DNA of 14,189 nt from Periconia sp. R9002 (Eukaryota > Ascomycota > Dothideomycetes > Pleosporales > Periconiaceae): assembly GCA_023627715.1 (NCBI GenBank), contig JAMAHW010000225.1, forward strand, positions 1 through 14,189. The letters are read 5' to 3'. The translations under genes and the position numbers were made by a program. Below, piece after piece: positions 1-9,243 of the stretch. The notes under the pieces were generated by a model. The model did not search any database. It was not told where the DNA came from and was given only the letters and a program-made list of their open reading frames with translations. Within the stretch, counting starts at the first letter, position 1. Each line of letters opens with the position of its first letter.

Positions 1-1
1 T

Positions 2-334
2 GTTTCTCTCAACGGTACATCACGGATCATTCGCTCATGGGAAAGGACTACAGTGCATGTCCAGCAATCCATCACCCCAACGTGCATTGGTCCGACCGGC
101 GCGCGGTCATCATATTTCGAGGTCACTCTCGGCCCAAGCAGGAATGCTGCAGTCGATCCCCCGGTCCTACAAGGGAACGCACCAAAGGCAGCTCTCTCCA
201 GAGAGGCCATGCTGCACAGGTTGATCAATACAGAGTTGGATAGCAGTCGGAGGGCGCTAGAAGCTAGGCTGTCTAATTGCCAGGGTGCGGCTGTCGCGAT
301 AGAGGTCGATCCTTGGCCGGATGTTACTCGATAA
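2..334 (+). CDS. Left-edge open frame, unknown, partial
   Basis: A frame open from base 2 to a TAA at 332-334, about 110 codons, entered from outside the window; the first ATG inside it is at 53. The C-terminal half reads like real protein: a charged helix-like stretch (residues EAMLHRLINTEL, then RRALEARLSNC) ending in DPWPDVTR just before the stop. I do not recognise a family. A GT lies just before the stop (GATGTTACTCGATAA), so the true exon might end there with an intron behind it, but no acceptor is convincing. It may be the 3' part of a gene lying to the left, or a decayed fragment. Confidence 0.25.
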   Translation, partial: VSLNGTSRIIRSWERTTVHVQQSITPTCIGPTGARSSYFEVTLGPSRNAAVDPPVLQGNAPKAALSREAMLHRLINTELDSSRRALEARLSNCQGAAVAIEVDPWPDVTR

Positions 335-1449
335 CAACAGTTTTTTAAAAGTGCTTCACTGCAGAACATTGCTTGTCTTGGTCATATGCCTAATCCCCAC
401 CTCAGAGCCCGATCTCTGTGTCCTTGCTGAGAGCGTTGCCCGCTTGGTCGATCAGGCACACAGCTGTTTGTGATGATAGGGTTGGTTTCTTTGATTAATT
501 TTGCATCGACAACTTTGTCAACGACGACACAAGCCGAGCAACCGAATCTGGCGAGACAGCCAGTCCTGCCAGTGCTTGTTTTCGAGCGGGCGGCTGGCCG
601 GCGTATGTAGCGTCGAGACAAGCGTTGGGTCTGCGAACTTTGAAGACATCTCCCAACGAGTCAAGGCGGATCGCCAGCATCAGCGCGAAGAACGGGAGGC
701 AGCCATGGCCGAGGACAAGATCAGAGAGGGCATCCGCTCGCAGGCGGATTCATGGCTAGAGCTCACGGGATGGATCCCGCACCTATAAGGTATCCTAAGG
801 GCAGCGCTTCTACGTGCTAAGCAGCTAGTGGGTAAGGCGGGCGCAGAGAGATTTTGTGGAAAACGTGAACACTGCTGGCAATGTAGCAGGGGGAACACCG
901 TGTATAGTGAGTTAGGCGAGTGCTCTCTTCTTTTGAAACTGTATGTCCGCCTTTATCCCAGTTAATGACAGAGATGCAAGGCAGTCCAGCGGAACCTAAA
1001 GAAGAAACTTCGTGTCTTTGCACATTTGACGGTACACCACAACACGTACGGTCAGCTTTAGAGAATGCTGTAGGTGATTCATATGAGAGCGGGGGAATGC
1101 TGCTGGAAGTATGATGGAACAGCGTGCAACGAATACAGAATAGACAGATAAAATGCATGGCAGCTACGCGGAAATGCCGAGGTAATAAGATTAAACATCA
1201 GCAAGAACTACGACAGGAACTAGATAATGACTCGACTGAAAATACTCTGCTCCACATTCCATCTAAATCGCATTGGCCCATACTGTCTTTGAGCTTTTCG
1301 ATGTACCCCTCAACGCTGCTGCTGAGCCCATCGACTCGTCGCGCTTTTCGAGCAGATCTAGGCTGGACAAAGTAAGCAATAGGGTAGAGAGCAAGCTTCA
1401 CTACGGGGAGGGGTTTAGGATAGGGTAATTATCTTACACCCGTCCGTAT
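335..1449. other. Gene-poor stretch with one coding-like fragment
   Basis: No gene could be built here on either strand. Apart from the fragment at 501-788, the open frames are short, overlap each other on opposite strands and show no recognisable motif. The minus-strand frame at 1198-1401 has a plausible amphipathic stretch (SSSVEGYIEKLKDSMGQCDL) but no family assignment. I see no tRNA, rRNA or tandem repeat. Confidence 0.4.
501..788 (+). pseudogene. Coding-like fragment with a W-x-x-TGW motif
   Basis: An open frame of 95 codons. From about residue 45 it has the composition of a real protein: a highly charged helix (QRVKADRQHQREEREAAMAE) followed by SWLELTGWIPHL and a TAA stop. Reading on past that stop in the same frame gives GILRAALLRAKQLVGKAGAE, which looks like natural continuation, so the TAA may be a nonsense change. 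A charged helix followed by W-L-x-x-T-G-W-x-x-H-L resembles repetitive fungal proteins of transposon or helicase-linked families, but that is a recollection of pattern only. No start context or partner exon was found. Best treated as a gene relic. Confidence 0.25.
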
Positions 1450-2530
1450 CTATTGATGGTTGCATCTCTGACTTTCTTCCCATTCGTCGTTTTCTTTGAT
1501 ACAGCGTAGACAAAGGCCGATAGTATCCTTCTCAACCTTTTTCGCATTCCCAGTCAATGTGTCCAGATGCGTTATCAACGGGCAAGAATCACCAGTTGGG
1601 CAATTATGCTTAAGACATGCTTTTGCACGGGCGATTCGAGATACAATCCTCTCGACTGAAAAGCTGGCAAACGGTTGCATAGCTGGTCATAATTTTACTC
1701 TTCGGAGAACTGCAAAATATTCAGCAATTCTAGTTTCAACTGCGCAATATTTCGGGAGCACATCAGAATTAGAGCACGGGCGGCACTTCTTTGCCGCTTC
1801 AGGGAGTGCACGTCCACACACCACGCGCATACGCTGCGGATAGTTTATAACATCTTGATGATAGGCGTAACGACTCCCCCACACCCTGAAGCTCCATTTG
1901 AAGTTTATCTAGCGCACGTTTAATGCGTATGGTTATTGCGTCTGACCAAAAGTTAGTTACCACGGCGGTGGATTTGCAGTATGTTTAACTAACCTGATAC
2001 ACTGACGGGTAACAGCGCTAGCAGCTCTTGCTTTTTCCATTCCTCTCGAAATCTAAGGGATAGTACCTTCGAAGATCTTTCTGATATTTCCCGAAATTTG
2101 CTGGAGCCATCGAATAGATAGGCTGCCAGCAGTATGAACCCCAACTCTTCAGATGGCTCAACGGTTCTCTCAACGTTCTCGAACCAACGTGATATCCATG
2201 GCCATAGACTCTTTACAAGGTCGTACTTATCGCAATGAATAGCGAGATGTGGCAGTCTCTCGGCATTAATTCCATCGGTTCTGTCGCCGCCGCGGAAATG
2301 AAGGATATTGAAGATGATGCTCATTGATGAAGCATCGTCTTCTTCAAGCTTGACCACCGTACTTTCTCCTTGTAGTAGCTGATGGCCCTCTTTGAACTGA
2401 GGCCAAACATTCCACAAAAAACCGGAGATGCAAGCTGCAATACTTTGCTAGAGACACTAAAAGTTACGAGAGTATTGCTGCTTTCATCCTCGCATTGGAA
2501 AAGTACATCTCCATCGGGGTCGGGCGTCAT
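1450..2530 (-). pseudogene. BTB/POZ-domain protein, decayed, one intron
   Basis: Relic of a fungal BTB/POZ-domain protein, a protein-protein interaction family greatly expanded in ascomycetes. Translation starts at ATG 2530-2528 and opens MTPDPDGDVLFQCED. It continues through VSSKVLQLASPVFCGMF, the BTB core, then LEEDDASSMSIIFNILHFRG, CDKYDLVKSLWPWISRWF and LLAAYLF. An intron fits 1993-1942 (52 bp; GTTAGT donor, CTAAC branch-like site, TCAG acceptor), and splicing it removes an in-frame TAG. The C-terminal part carries Cys pairs (CGRALPEAAKKCRPC) and ends GLCLRCIKEND, typical of the Cys-rich tails of these proteins. Breaks: a one-base loss near 2400 inside the conserved MF-x-PQFKEG motif; a second shift near 1835-1860; and TGA at 1689-1687 where the family has Trp (KL-stop-PAMQPF). 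No start codon rescues the frame, so I call it non-functional. It has no obvious partner genes. Confidence 0.82.
1942..1993 (-). other. Spliceosomal intron in the BTB relic
   Basis: A 52-bp GT-AG intron on the minus strand with GTTAGT at the 5' end, ACTAAC about 15 bases before the 3' end, and TCAG at the acceptor. Joining the flanks turns a truncating frame into LLALLPVSVSDAITIRIKRALDKL, a continuous helix-like stretch. It shows the gene descends from a normal spliced gene rather than a retrocopy. Confidence 0.7.
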
Positions 2531-3061
2531 GAGACGGGTTCTATAGCTTATAAAATTCTCTTCCTTTATCGTGCCCTGCTATTGTTAGGAGATCCGCTTC
2601 AGCCGTCACATGTATCAAGGAAATACCTCATCCATGGCTGCAACAAAGTAGACTTTCTCAAAATCAATGTTAGTAGTGTAGGTGTGATGGATAGTGCAAA
2701 GAGAGCAGCTGCATTAGGGACTGCTATGTTGTTGCTCTTATTGTGTCAAGCTTTATCGGTTCTGACCTTCTATCGATAGATCCAATTTGTGAATCACATG
2801 GAATATGTCACAATTAGGAGTGGGATTCTGACCGATTGGTAGGTCTAAGGGGAGGTAGTGCCAATGGGTGCATGCCCCATCCATCTGAAGAGGATAAGAT
2901 TTTCCACATGAATTCCTTCTCCTGCTCCCAACGTTGATCCTAATTCCCAAATACATAGGTGCAATGCTCCTGTACCTCCTATTAAGTTATACTTGATCCA
3001 ATCAATCTCTTGAAAATGCGCATTCGCGCGACTGAAGGGGTGTGTTGGCAGAAGTTCTAGG
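2531..3061. other. Intergenic, BTB 5' flank to hAT insertion site
   Basis: No supported gene. On the minus strand, just upstream of the BTB start, an A/T-rich stretch reading TTTTATAAGC (2546-2556) could be the old core promoter. The short open frames here are not coding-like. Confidence 0.4.
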
Positions 3062-3069
3062 CCGCGGGC
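3062..3069. repeat. Target-site duplication, left copy
   Basis: CCGCGGGC directly abuts the left terminal inverted repeat and is repeated exactly at 5403-5410. The site contains the palindrome CCGCGG, so the element landed in a G/C-rich spot despite its A/T-rich ends. Confidence 0.95.
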
Positions 3070-3087
3070 CAGGGGTCTTATGCATAA
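3070..3087 (+). repeat. hAT left terminal inverted repeat
   Basis: CAGGGGTCTTATGCATAA, the exact inverse of 5385-5402. It starts with CAG, a common hAT terminus. Confidence 0.95.
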
Positions 3088-3096
3088 TCTGAATTG

Positions 3097-3148
3097 AATA
3101 ATTATTCGAATAATTATTCGAATTATTCATAATCATTCGGATAATTCT
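3097..3148 (+). repeat. hAT left subterminal repeats
   Basis: Two head-to-tail copies of the 12-mer AATAATTATTCG (3097-3108 and 3109-3120), followed by the related AATTATTCAT, AATCATTCGG and ATAATTC. The inverse words recur inside the right end (GAATAATAATTC and similar, 5330-5383). In hAT elements such clusters are usually where the transposase binds; here that is inferred from position and repetition only. Confidence 0.7.
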
Positions 3149-3221
3149 TGGCATTTTCTTGGCACCACAGAAATTTTCTTAAATCTGTCTCAAACTCTTC
3201 TACTTCGTACTATTACGAACT

Positions 3222-5285
3222 ATGGCTTCTCCCATTCCTTCTGATGTTGCTTCATCAACTACTAGCGCCTCCGTACGAAAGAAGTCTGCTGCAACTTATC
3301 AACACCTGCGAGATCCATATCTAAATGAAGAACAAAAACAATATGGACGACCTGTAAAATACTGTAAATACTGTACAACCGAGCCTTACTATTCATCAAT
3401 TCTATCGAATCTCAATAACCACCTCAAAAATCGGCATGATATAATCGTTTCAACGAATAACCAAAGTCGTACAAGACAAGCAGCAACTTCACAGCTAGCA
3501 GAGCTCTACACGAAAGCAATGGAACTGGATCTTGAAACTGATGAGATTGAGAAAATGGTTTTTGAACGGCCTCTCCAAAAGACAGAAGCAATTCAGAAAG
3601 CACTAGTAAATCTAGTTGTCGTACGAAACCTTCCATTTCGGCTTGTTGAATGGCCAGAATGGCATGTTCTTTGTGGAGCTCTGAATCCAGAAGCAATTCA
3701 TGCCCTTCCTTCTTCTTCTCAGACACTCGTTTCATACATTACACAATCCTTTGAAGACCAAAAGGATATCGTACGAAAGAAGCTTCAGTCTGGCCTTACA
3801 AGTATTCACTTATCCGTAGATATCTGGACCTCTCCAAATAATCACCTCTTCCTCGCAGTCTGTGGTCATTTCATTGATGATGAAATGAGGCTACAGAAAG
3901 CTCTTCTCGCTCTTCGTACGGTTTCAGGGCATTCTGGACAAGATCAATGGGATACTCTATCTCAAGTTCTTTCTGAATACAGTATCATGCACAAGATTGG
4001 CGTTATCATCGCAGATAATTCAGGAACAAATGATACGCTCTGTCGTACAATTGCGAGCTCTCTGTCGAATATGAACCTATCTTGGAATCCAATCTCTCAG
4101 CGGCTTCGTTGCCAAGGCCACATTATCAATCTCGCTGTCCAGGATTTCCTTTTCAAAGGATTACTAGACCTCTCTCTTATCGATTCATACGAAGAGGATG
4201 AAAGAAATGGAAAAGAGATTACTGAAAGAGAGAGACAAGATAAAGAATCAAAGCTTTCGCGCTCTTGGAGTCTTGGGAAAGCTTCATAATATCAACGTTT
4301 ACAGCCGTTCTTCAGCTAATCGTACGAGTCGATTCAAAGCAATTGTTGGAAGAATGATTCCTCTTGATAACCGTACAAGATGGAACTCTTGGTTTACTTC
4401 ACTTAGAATAGCACTTGCAGTGGAATCACAGATTGACCAGTACGTGAAGGAGAATCAAGAGAGTCTTGAGAAAGATATCATTACCCAAGAGACTGGAAAA
4501 TGCTTCGTACGATTTATTCTTTTCTTCTTCCTTTTTATCGAGCGACAATGGACCTTCAAGGAGATTCTGCAAGGATTGACAAAGTTCTAATTACAATGGA
4601 CGCGCTTCTTACACATACTGAGCGCTCAGTCGATTCCTTTAAAAGAAGGAATACAAAGGCTGACAAAGATTTTGCCGCCCGAATTAATTTTTGTTGGGAG
4701 AAGCTTCGTATATACTATCAGTACACAGACGACTCTCCATATTATGCGGCAGCTTTAATCCTTAACCCAGAATGTCGTACGAACCATATTATGAATAATT
4801 GGAAAGAAGAATGGAGAAATCCGGCTCTCCGGAGTGTGAAAGAGGTTTGGCTTAAGTTCAAAAAAGAATATGCGAATCGGCCATCATCTCAAGACTCATA
4901 CGAATACCTTCTTCCGTCTCAATCAACAAAAGAGCCAACTGAAATGGATGAATACGACCGAATTCTCCAAGAATTCAAGACAAAAACAATTCAAGGAAGG
5001 CGGAAGAAGGATGAATATGAGCATTATTATTCTGAAGAATCGTACGAGATTAACGGATTGACATCTTTACAATGGTGGCTCTTGGATGAACAGCAGAAAC
5101 GGTTTCCAATCCTTTCAAAATTCGCTCTTGAAGTTCTTTCTATTCCAGCTATGAGTGATGAGCCTGAGCGAGTCTTCTCTGGAGAGCGGCGGACAGTTAC
5201 ATGGGAAAGAATGTCACTTGGTGAAGATAATGTTGAGAGAATAGCATGTATTAAAAGCTGGTATCGTAGTAGTATCTTGAAATAA
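3222..5285 (+). pseudogene. hAT transposase, frame broken twice
   Basis: Encodes a cut-and-paste transposase of about 687 residues once two shifts are allowed for. The order of domains is complete. A BED-type zinc finger has C48, C51, H67 and H72 (C-x2-C-x15-H-x4-H). The RNase H-like core has candidate Asp200 in LSVDIWTSPN, Asp265 in IIADNSGTND and the C297-x2-H300 signature in RLRCQGHIINL. Further on are LGKLHNI, LDNRTRWNSWF and LLPFYRATMDLQGD. The C-terminal dimerisation domain holds WWLLDEQQKRFPILSKFA and SIPAMSDEPERVFS, which carries the expected catalytic Glu. The frame from 3222 passes to the next frame between 4198 and 4265 (otherwise a TAA at 4287-4289) and returns at 4489-4493, where GAG and GAC share a base. 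No GT...AG intron explains either change. AATAAA at 5281-5286 overlaps the stop codon. Either two small indels or sequencing errors. The ends may still be mobilised in trans. Confidence 0.9.
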
Positions 5286-5384
5286 AGAGATTTTTATGTT
5301 GTGATCACGTGAAAATTCTGAATTATTGAATATTTCTGAATAATAATTCTGAATTATGCTATTATTCATGCATTCATTATTCAG

Positions 5385-5402
5385 TTATGCATAAGACCCC
5401 TG
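5385..5402 (-). repeat. hAT right terminal inverted repeat
   Basis: TTATGCATAAGACCCCTG, the exact inverse of 3070-3087. Confidence 0.95.
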
Positions 5403-5410
5403 CCGCGGGC
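5403..5410. repeat. Target-site duplication, right copy
   Basis: CCGCGGGC, identical to 3062-3069. Removing the element and one copy gives an uninterrupted empty site reading AGTTCTAGGCCGCGGGCTGT. Confidence 0.95.
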
Positions 5411-6759
5411 TGTTAGGACGGTTGTTTAAGATAGCCTCAAGCAAGCACGTGCACGGTAGACTAAGAGGACGAAGAGATCTAACGCGCAATAACGGTATCG
5501 TTAAGATAGGCTACCGTTCATGTGAAGGCGAGGGTGAGGAGAAGGAGGACAACATTAAGGTAGACTAAGACTAACATATGTTCCATGCATGGCTAGGGCG
5601 CATAGGATCGGCGAAGTAGATGCGTTGCACGTTGCAAATAATCATTTACTAGGCACAGCAGTCATCGCGACCCGGCGTAGTAGGTATGCCAGCCATAACG
5701 TACATCGACCGGCGCGAGATGGACGGTACCGCCGACGAGATATGCAAGCCATCGTAGGGCGTGAGGTGGATGAAGGTGAGGAAGATTGGTTCAAGGAGAT
5801 AGACAGCGAGTACAGTAGCGCGTTGATTAAGCGTTATGGCAGTTATGGGCATCAATGCAAACAGCGGGTGGATTAGCCAGCTAGCAGTAGAAGGATTGGA
5901 TCGCGACGAGGCGGAGGAGAAGGCGCACAGTTACTTCCACTGGATGTAAAACTTGGCGAACGGGTTCATCCGGTTTAGCATGCCACAGCTACGCCCGCCG
6001 ATCGTGACAGATAGGCGTTGTGGCGGAATGTTCCGGGTATAGTTTGGCACATGGTCACAGGCAACCGTGATTGGTTCGTTCAAACGAATTGGCTCGAGCC
6101 GATTCGACTTTGTGGATGAGCAAGTTTGCCGACGAATATCAAAACCAAGCAAGACACGGACCATGCATCTCAGCCGCAGCTTAATTTTCGCGCTAAATAG
6201 TGGGAAATATGTTCTAGAAGGGTAAAAGAGGTTTCAGATGCTATTTTAGCATATAGAGTTTAGAGCTAGTGCAAAGCCGGACCCTTCTGCTCGGCAGTAT
6301 ATGTAGATCGTATCCGCTACGCCGAATACTATCGTCTTTCTGGGACCTGCCGACCTCGATGCCGATTAAGTCATTGTTTGGTATGCCTGTCATCTATGTG
6401 CACCGTTTTCTTGTTACACCAATAGGTGCATCGGACTTACGCGCCTGGATCACCCGCGTCATAGCCGACGAGCATCGATAGGTGTTTCCAAGGCTATCAA
6501 CTTCCAGAATATTAGGTCGCCAACCACAAATAGCTACAAAGCAGTTATTGGAGATCAAGTGATGATATTGACACTAGCCCAGCAGAGCGCCGAGAGGAAG
6601 TGACTCGCCATGCTTCACAAACTGCGGCTCCGTTGCATCTGCATACCGGCCTCAGCAACGACCTGCTCGGTAGATGCTGCTTAGAGGCCAAAGATGCGTC
6701 TGTCGCCCGATGCATCTTACGAAATAGCAAACATTTCTACAAGTAATGCAAACCTTGGG
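5411..6759. other. Unassigned stretch between hAT and repeat island
   Basis: No gene is supported. The longest coding-like frame (5589-5876, plus) ends with an acidic stretch (VDEGEEDWFKEIDSEYSSAL) but has no known motif and no intron partners. The frame at 6269-6481 is also unrecognised. A near-perfect 22-bp palindrome lies at 6085-6106. The rest has frequent stops in all frames. Confidence 0.4.
6085..6106. repeat. 22-bp near-perfect palindrome
   Basis: CGAATTGGCTCGAGCCGATT followed by CG. The two 11-base arms match except for one mismatched pair and are centred on CTCGAG with no loop. It could be a dimeric protein-binding site or a chance or relic palindrome. Confidence 0.5.
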
Positions 6760-7090
6760 TATGCAGATGACAGATAACAGATGGCAATACCAAGCCATCG
6801 AGAGAAGTTTCTGTATACCGAATGTATCCAGCGTCATTGAGCGGGAGGCCGCACCGGGTCTGGCCACCTCGAAAATACGACGATAGGTGTAGCGAATGGG
6901 CCGATAGGGCACAGATGAGGACTGCTAGAGTATAGAGAGTTGCTCGCCATTATATGTTGAGCCACTCCTCTCGATTACAGTGAGCCACTCTTCTTGGATA
7001 TGGCGAGCCACTCCTTTTGGATATGATGAGCCACTTTGGCATAGGACAGTAAGTCACTCCACTAAAACAAGGAAGGTCGTTGGGTAATAT
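6760..7090 (-). repeat. Inverted-repeat block S, left copy
   Basis: The reverse complement of this block matches 9465-9785 with scattered substitutions. Shared stretches include CGACCTTCCTTGTT, CTATGCCAAAGTGGCTC, TCTCTATACTCTA, CCTATCGGCCCA and TCAATGACGCT. Part of it (6954-7090) is the 23-bp tandem array; the rest (6760-6930) is not internally repeated. The many differences imply an old duplication. Confidence 0.85.
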
Positions 7091-7183
7091 CATAATGATC
7101 CGATCGATTGAGGCACGATGAGCCACTGGGCCATCGTACGACAGTTCTATCGGTTATGGTATAACGAGTCACTCGCCCTGTCC
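6954..7183 (-). repeat. 23-bp tandem repeat array 1 (10 units)
   Basis: Ten units of exactly 23 bp. The word GAGCCACTC or a variant begins at 6959, 6982, 7005, 7028, 7051, 7074, 7097, 7120, 7143 and 7166. The more degenerate units (7074, 7097, 7143) keep the spacing. The unit on this strand is approximately ATGGCGAGCCACTCGGTT plus GTAGC. A 23-bp period is not a multiple of three, so it is not a protein repeat. Confidence 0.88.
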
Positions 7184-7204
7184 CGACCAGTCGGCCGAAT
7201 CAAC

Positions 7205-8005
7205 TGCCGTCCTTTGGCTGAGATGAGCTGCATCTCAAAATGTTGTTTTCATTGTGCATGGCCAGCAGCTTAGCAGCTCACCCGCGCCTGCCAAGGCATT
7301 TGCACGTATGAGCAGCAACGCGCACGTGGCAAAGAAGCACATTCGCATGATCGGGTACTCGCTTACGCGAACCACTGTGTCGGATCGACCCGCACGGCGA
7401 GCCATTGTAGTATGGTGAGTCACTCGGCTACGTGGTAAGGCAATCGACTAGGGCGTCACCTGCAACTCGATCAGGACATAGCAAGCTCCCCAGCGCCGAG
7501 TAAGGCTACGACAACATATCAACTTATCAAATCACCGTCACATTAGGCAATCTCTACACGACTAGGATGCAAATGCGATGCTACCAAGGATAAGTAGCGC
7601 TTGTCTACACGCTTTGACAGCTGTAAGGTAAGGCAAAACCAACGGTCAAATCTCTCGCCACCAGCGAAATACTCGCTATCGTCTGAAATGTGTACGTGCG
7701 AAACTTCACATACTGCTAGCAAGATTTTTTTAACGGTGAAGCATAGGTCGTGACAGTATGCTGCAAATAAAAGATATATTACTTAGCCGCAGACGAGCTG
7801 TAAGCATTGTCAGTGAAGAACGCCCATTTGAACATTGCCATGAGCATTATTGTTAGTGGAGGGCCTTTTCTTTATACTCTGTATCGGCAATAGGTAGTGA
7901 CTTGGTAGACGCATGTTCCATTGATTACGAAAGTCAACCACAAGGCCATCTGTGTAAAGCTACACCCTGCTGGCTGTTCGTGGGCTTGCTAGTTTGCATC
8001 CGAAC
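7205..8005 (+). repeat. Direct-repeat block, copy A
   Basis: Diverged direct copy of 10230-11200. Landmarks in the same order in both are: GGCTGAGATG; TTGTGCATG/CATCAT followed by CAGCAGC; GTGGTAAGG(C)CAATCGACT; CAGGACATAG; GATGCAAATGC; CTTTGACAGCTG followed by AAGGTAAG; ACTTA(G)CCGCA then ACGA(G)CTGTAAGC; GGGCC(T/G)TTCT; and TGTAAAGCT followed by ACCCTG. The block holds no open gene. Copy B is longer through insertions, including a poly-A tract. Confidence 0.8.
7394..7437 (-). repeat. Two imperfect 23-bp units
   Basis: GGCGAGCCATTG followed by GGTGAGTCACTCGGCTAC, two members of the 23-bp family spaced 18 bp rather than 23. They sit at the position in copy A equivalent to the pair at 10578-10620 in copy B. 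Confidence 0.6.
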
Positions 8006-9243
8006 CTTTATTTATACTCTTGTGGCTGAAGGCTAAGCAGCAATGGTGCCTGTTCTTGTACGTAATAGATGTAATACATTAGTATCTCAGAGCCAAGCTC
8101 CGAGTTACCAAACGTTGCGTATATCGATTCCGATCTATTTGGGAAATTTTTCTAGCATGCTACAAGCCATACCTATCAAATACAGTATATCCTGATGTCC
8201 TGCCTACTCAATACCAAAAAATCGAATTAAAGGATTTATATTCTGTGTTGATTATGCCTCCGCGAAATGTAGGTGTTGGGGCGTTAGGGTGGCTCGCCAA
8301 GCGAACTGGCTCGTCAAAGGCACAGACACGGTACTAGCCCCTTCTGAATGATCTGATGCTCATTCATCGCTGGTAATTCTTTCGCTGCTTGCGATGATGC
8401 AAATTTCGCTTCAGCGCCGCTCCTCTCGACGATAGCCAGCGTTTCGTTTACGATGGACGATTTGGTTGCCGATTTCGGGTCGCCATTACCCCGACGGGTG
8501 AAGTGAAGCGATCCGAGACTGCGGCTCGAGTGCTGTTGGTAAGCGACTTACTCCTACCCTCGTCGCATAAGCAGCTGATCATGTGACCATGTCCCTTTGC
8601 CATATGTGCTCAAGTAAGCGATCTATGAAACTGCTACGGTAAGCCAACTCTATGGTGGGTAACGCTTGATCTCTTCTTTGTCTTCTTCTTCGGTGAGCAC
8701 AGATGCCTTTTAGCGAGGATTTCTGCGAGGCGGGCCTTGTCCGCCTGCTGGTACGCCGGGCCGCCCTCGCGCTGCCGCGCACGAATATGTAGACTAAGCT
8801 TCGTATCGTAATCTGTACTAGCAACAAGCGCGCGGTATTGCTGCTCGCAGCGCCACACTCGAAGCACAGATCTCGCTCATGCAAAGTTGGCTTAGGTGCA
8901 ATGAATCCCGCTTGTGGAGCGGCTTATTCTTTGCTCCGCACCCAGCCTTGTGTCAAAAGGCTCTTCGCAAAAGGAAGCGACCTTCCGTTTATTAGCGTCA
9001 TTCAGAGAGTGGCTAGCCGCTCCTGTACTTTCGCAGCCACGTTCATGCAGAGGAAGAATAACCAAAAGTATAGCTTATCCTAAAGCGCAAGTCATCAATG
9101 AGGATTCAGTGCAACAGACGCCGCTTACGGATACTACTTCGGAGACTGAACACTCGATACGCTTACCGTCAATGGAGACTTGATAAGCTGCTGATGGTGC
9201 AGTCTATTTCAGCCCGGGAGACGGCAATTGATTCGGCCGGGGA
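8006..9243. other. Unassigned interior of the repeat island
   Basis: No gene, tRNA or tandem array is supported apart from the minus-strand coding-like fragment at 8634-8867. Isolated TGGCTCGCC/TGGCTCGTC words at 8291-8312 look like stray members of the 23-bp family. All frames carry many stops. Confidence 0.4.
8634..8867 (-). pseudogene. Coding-like fragment, unknown protein
   Basis: An open minus-strand frame of about 77 codons with a composition far more protein-like than its surroundings. It reads YRALVASTDYDTKLSLHI, then RARQREGGPAYQQADKARLA, then a Lys-rich tail KKKTKKRSS. G/C-rich third positions (GCG, CGC, GGC, AAG) are frequent. An upstream TGA closes the frame and no intron joins it to other coding sequence. 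I do not recognise the family; it may be an exon of a dead gene carried in the island. Confidence 0.3.

Larger units (their letters stand above)
3070..5402 (+). mobile_element. hAT-superfamily DNA transposon, complete
   Basis: A 2,333-bp autonomous-type hAT element. Both ends carry the same 18-bp inverted repeat, CAGGGGTCTTATGCATAA, with no mismatch, and the match continues as CTGAAT after one extra T on the left. It is flanked by a perfect 8-bp direct repeat CCGCGGGC, the target duplication length of hAT elements. The terminal regions are A/T rich with repeated ATTATTC/GAATAAT words, as expected of subterminal transposase sites. One transposase gene fills the interior. Base composition is visibly richer in A/T than the flanking DNA. 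Perfect ends and target duplication indicate a recent insertion, much younger than the decayed surroundings. Confidence 0.96.

Noticed and set aside
2385..2425. Intron to explain the BTB frame change (GTTTTTTGTGG...CCTCAG)
   Set aside because: The only GT...AG that would fit is about 26 bp, too short for a spliceosomal intron, and would delete conserved BTB residues. A one-base loss is simpler.
4195..4265. Intron to explain the first frame change in the transposase
   Set aside because: The purine-rich stretch contains no GT donor, and conserved residues on both sides are collinear with the family without a gap.
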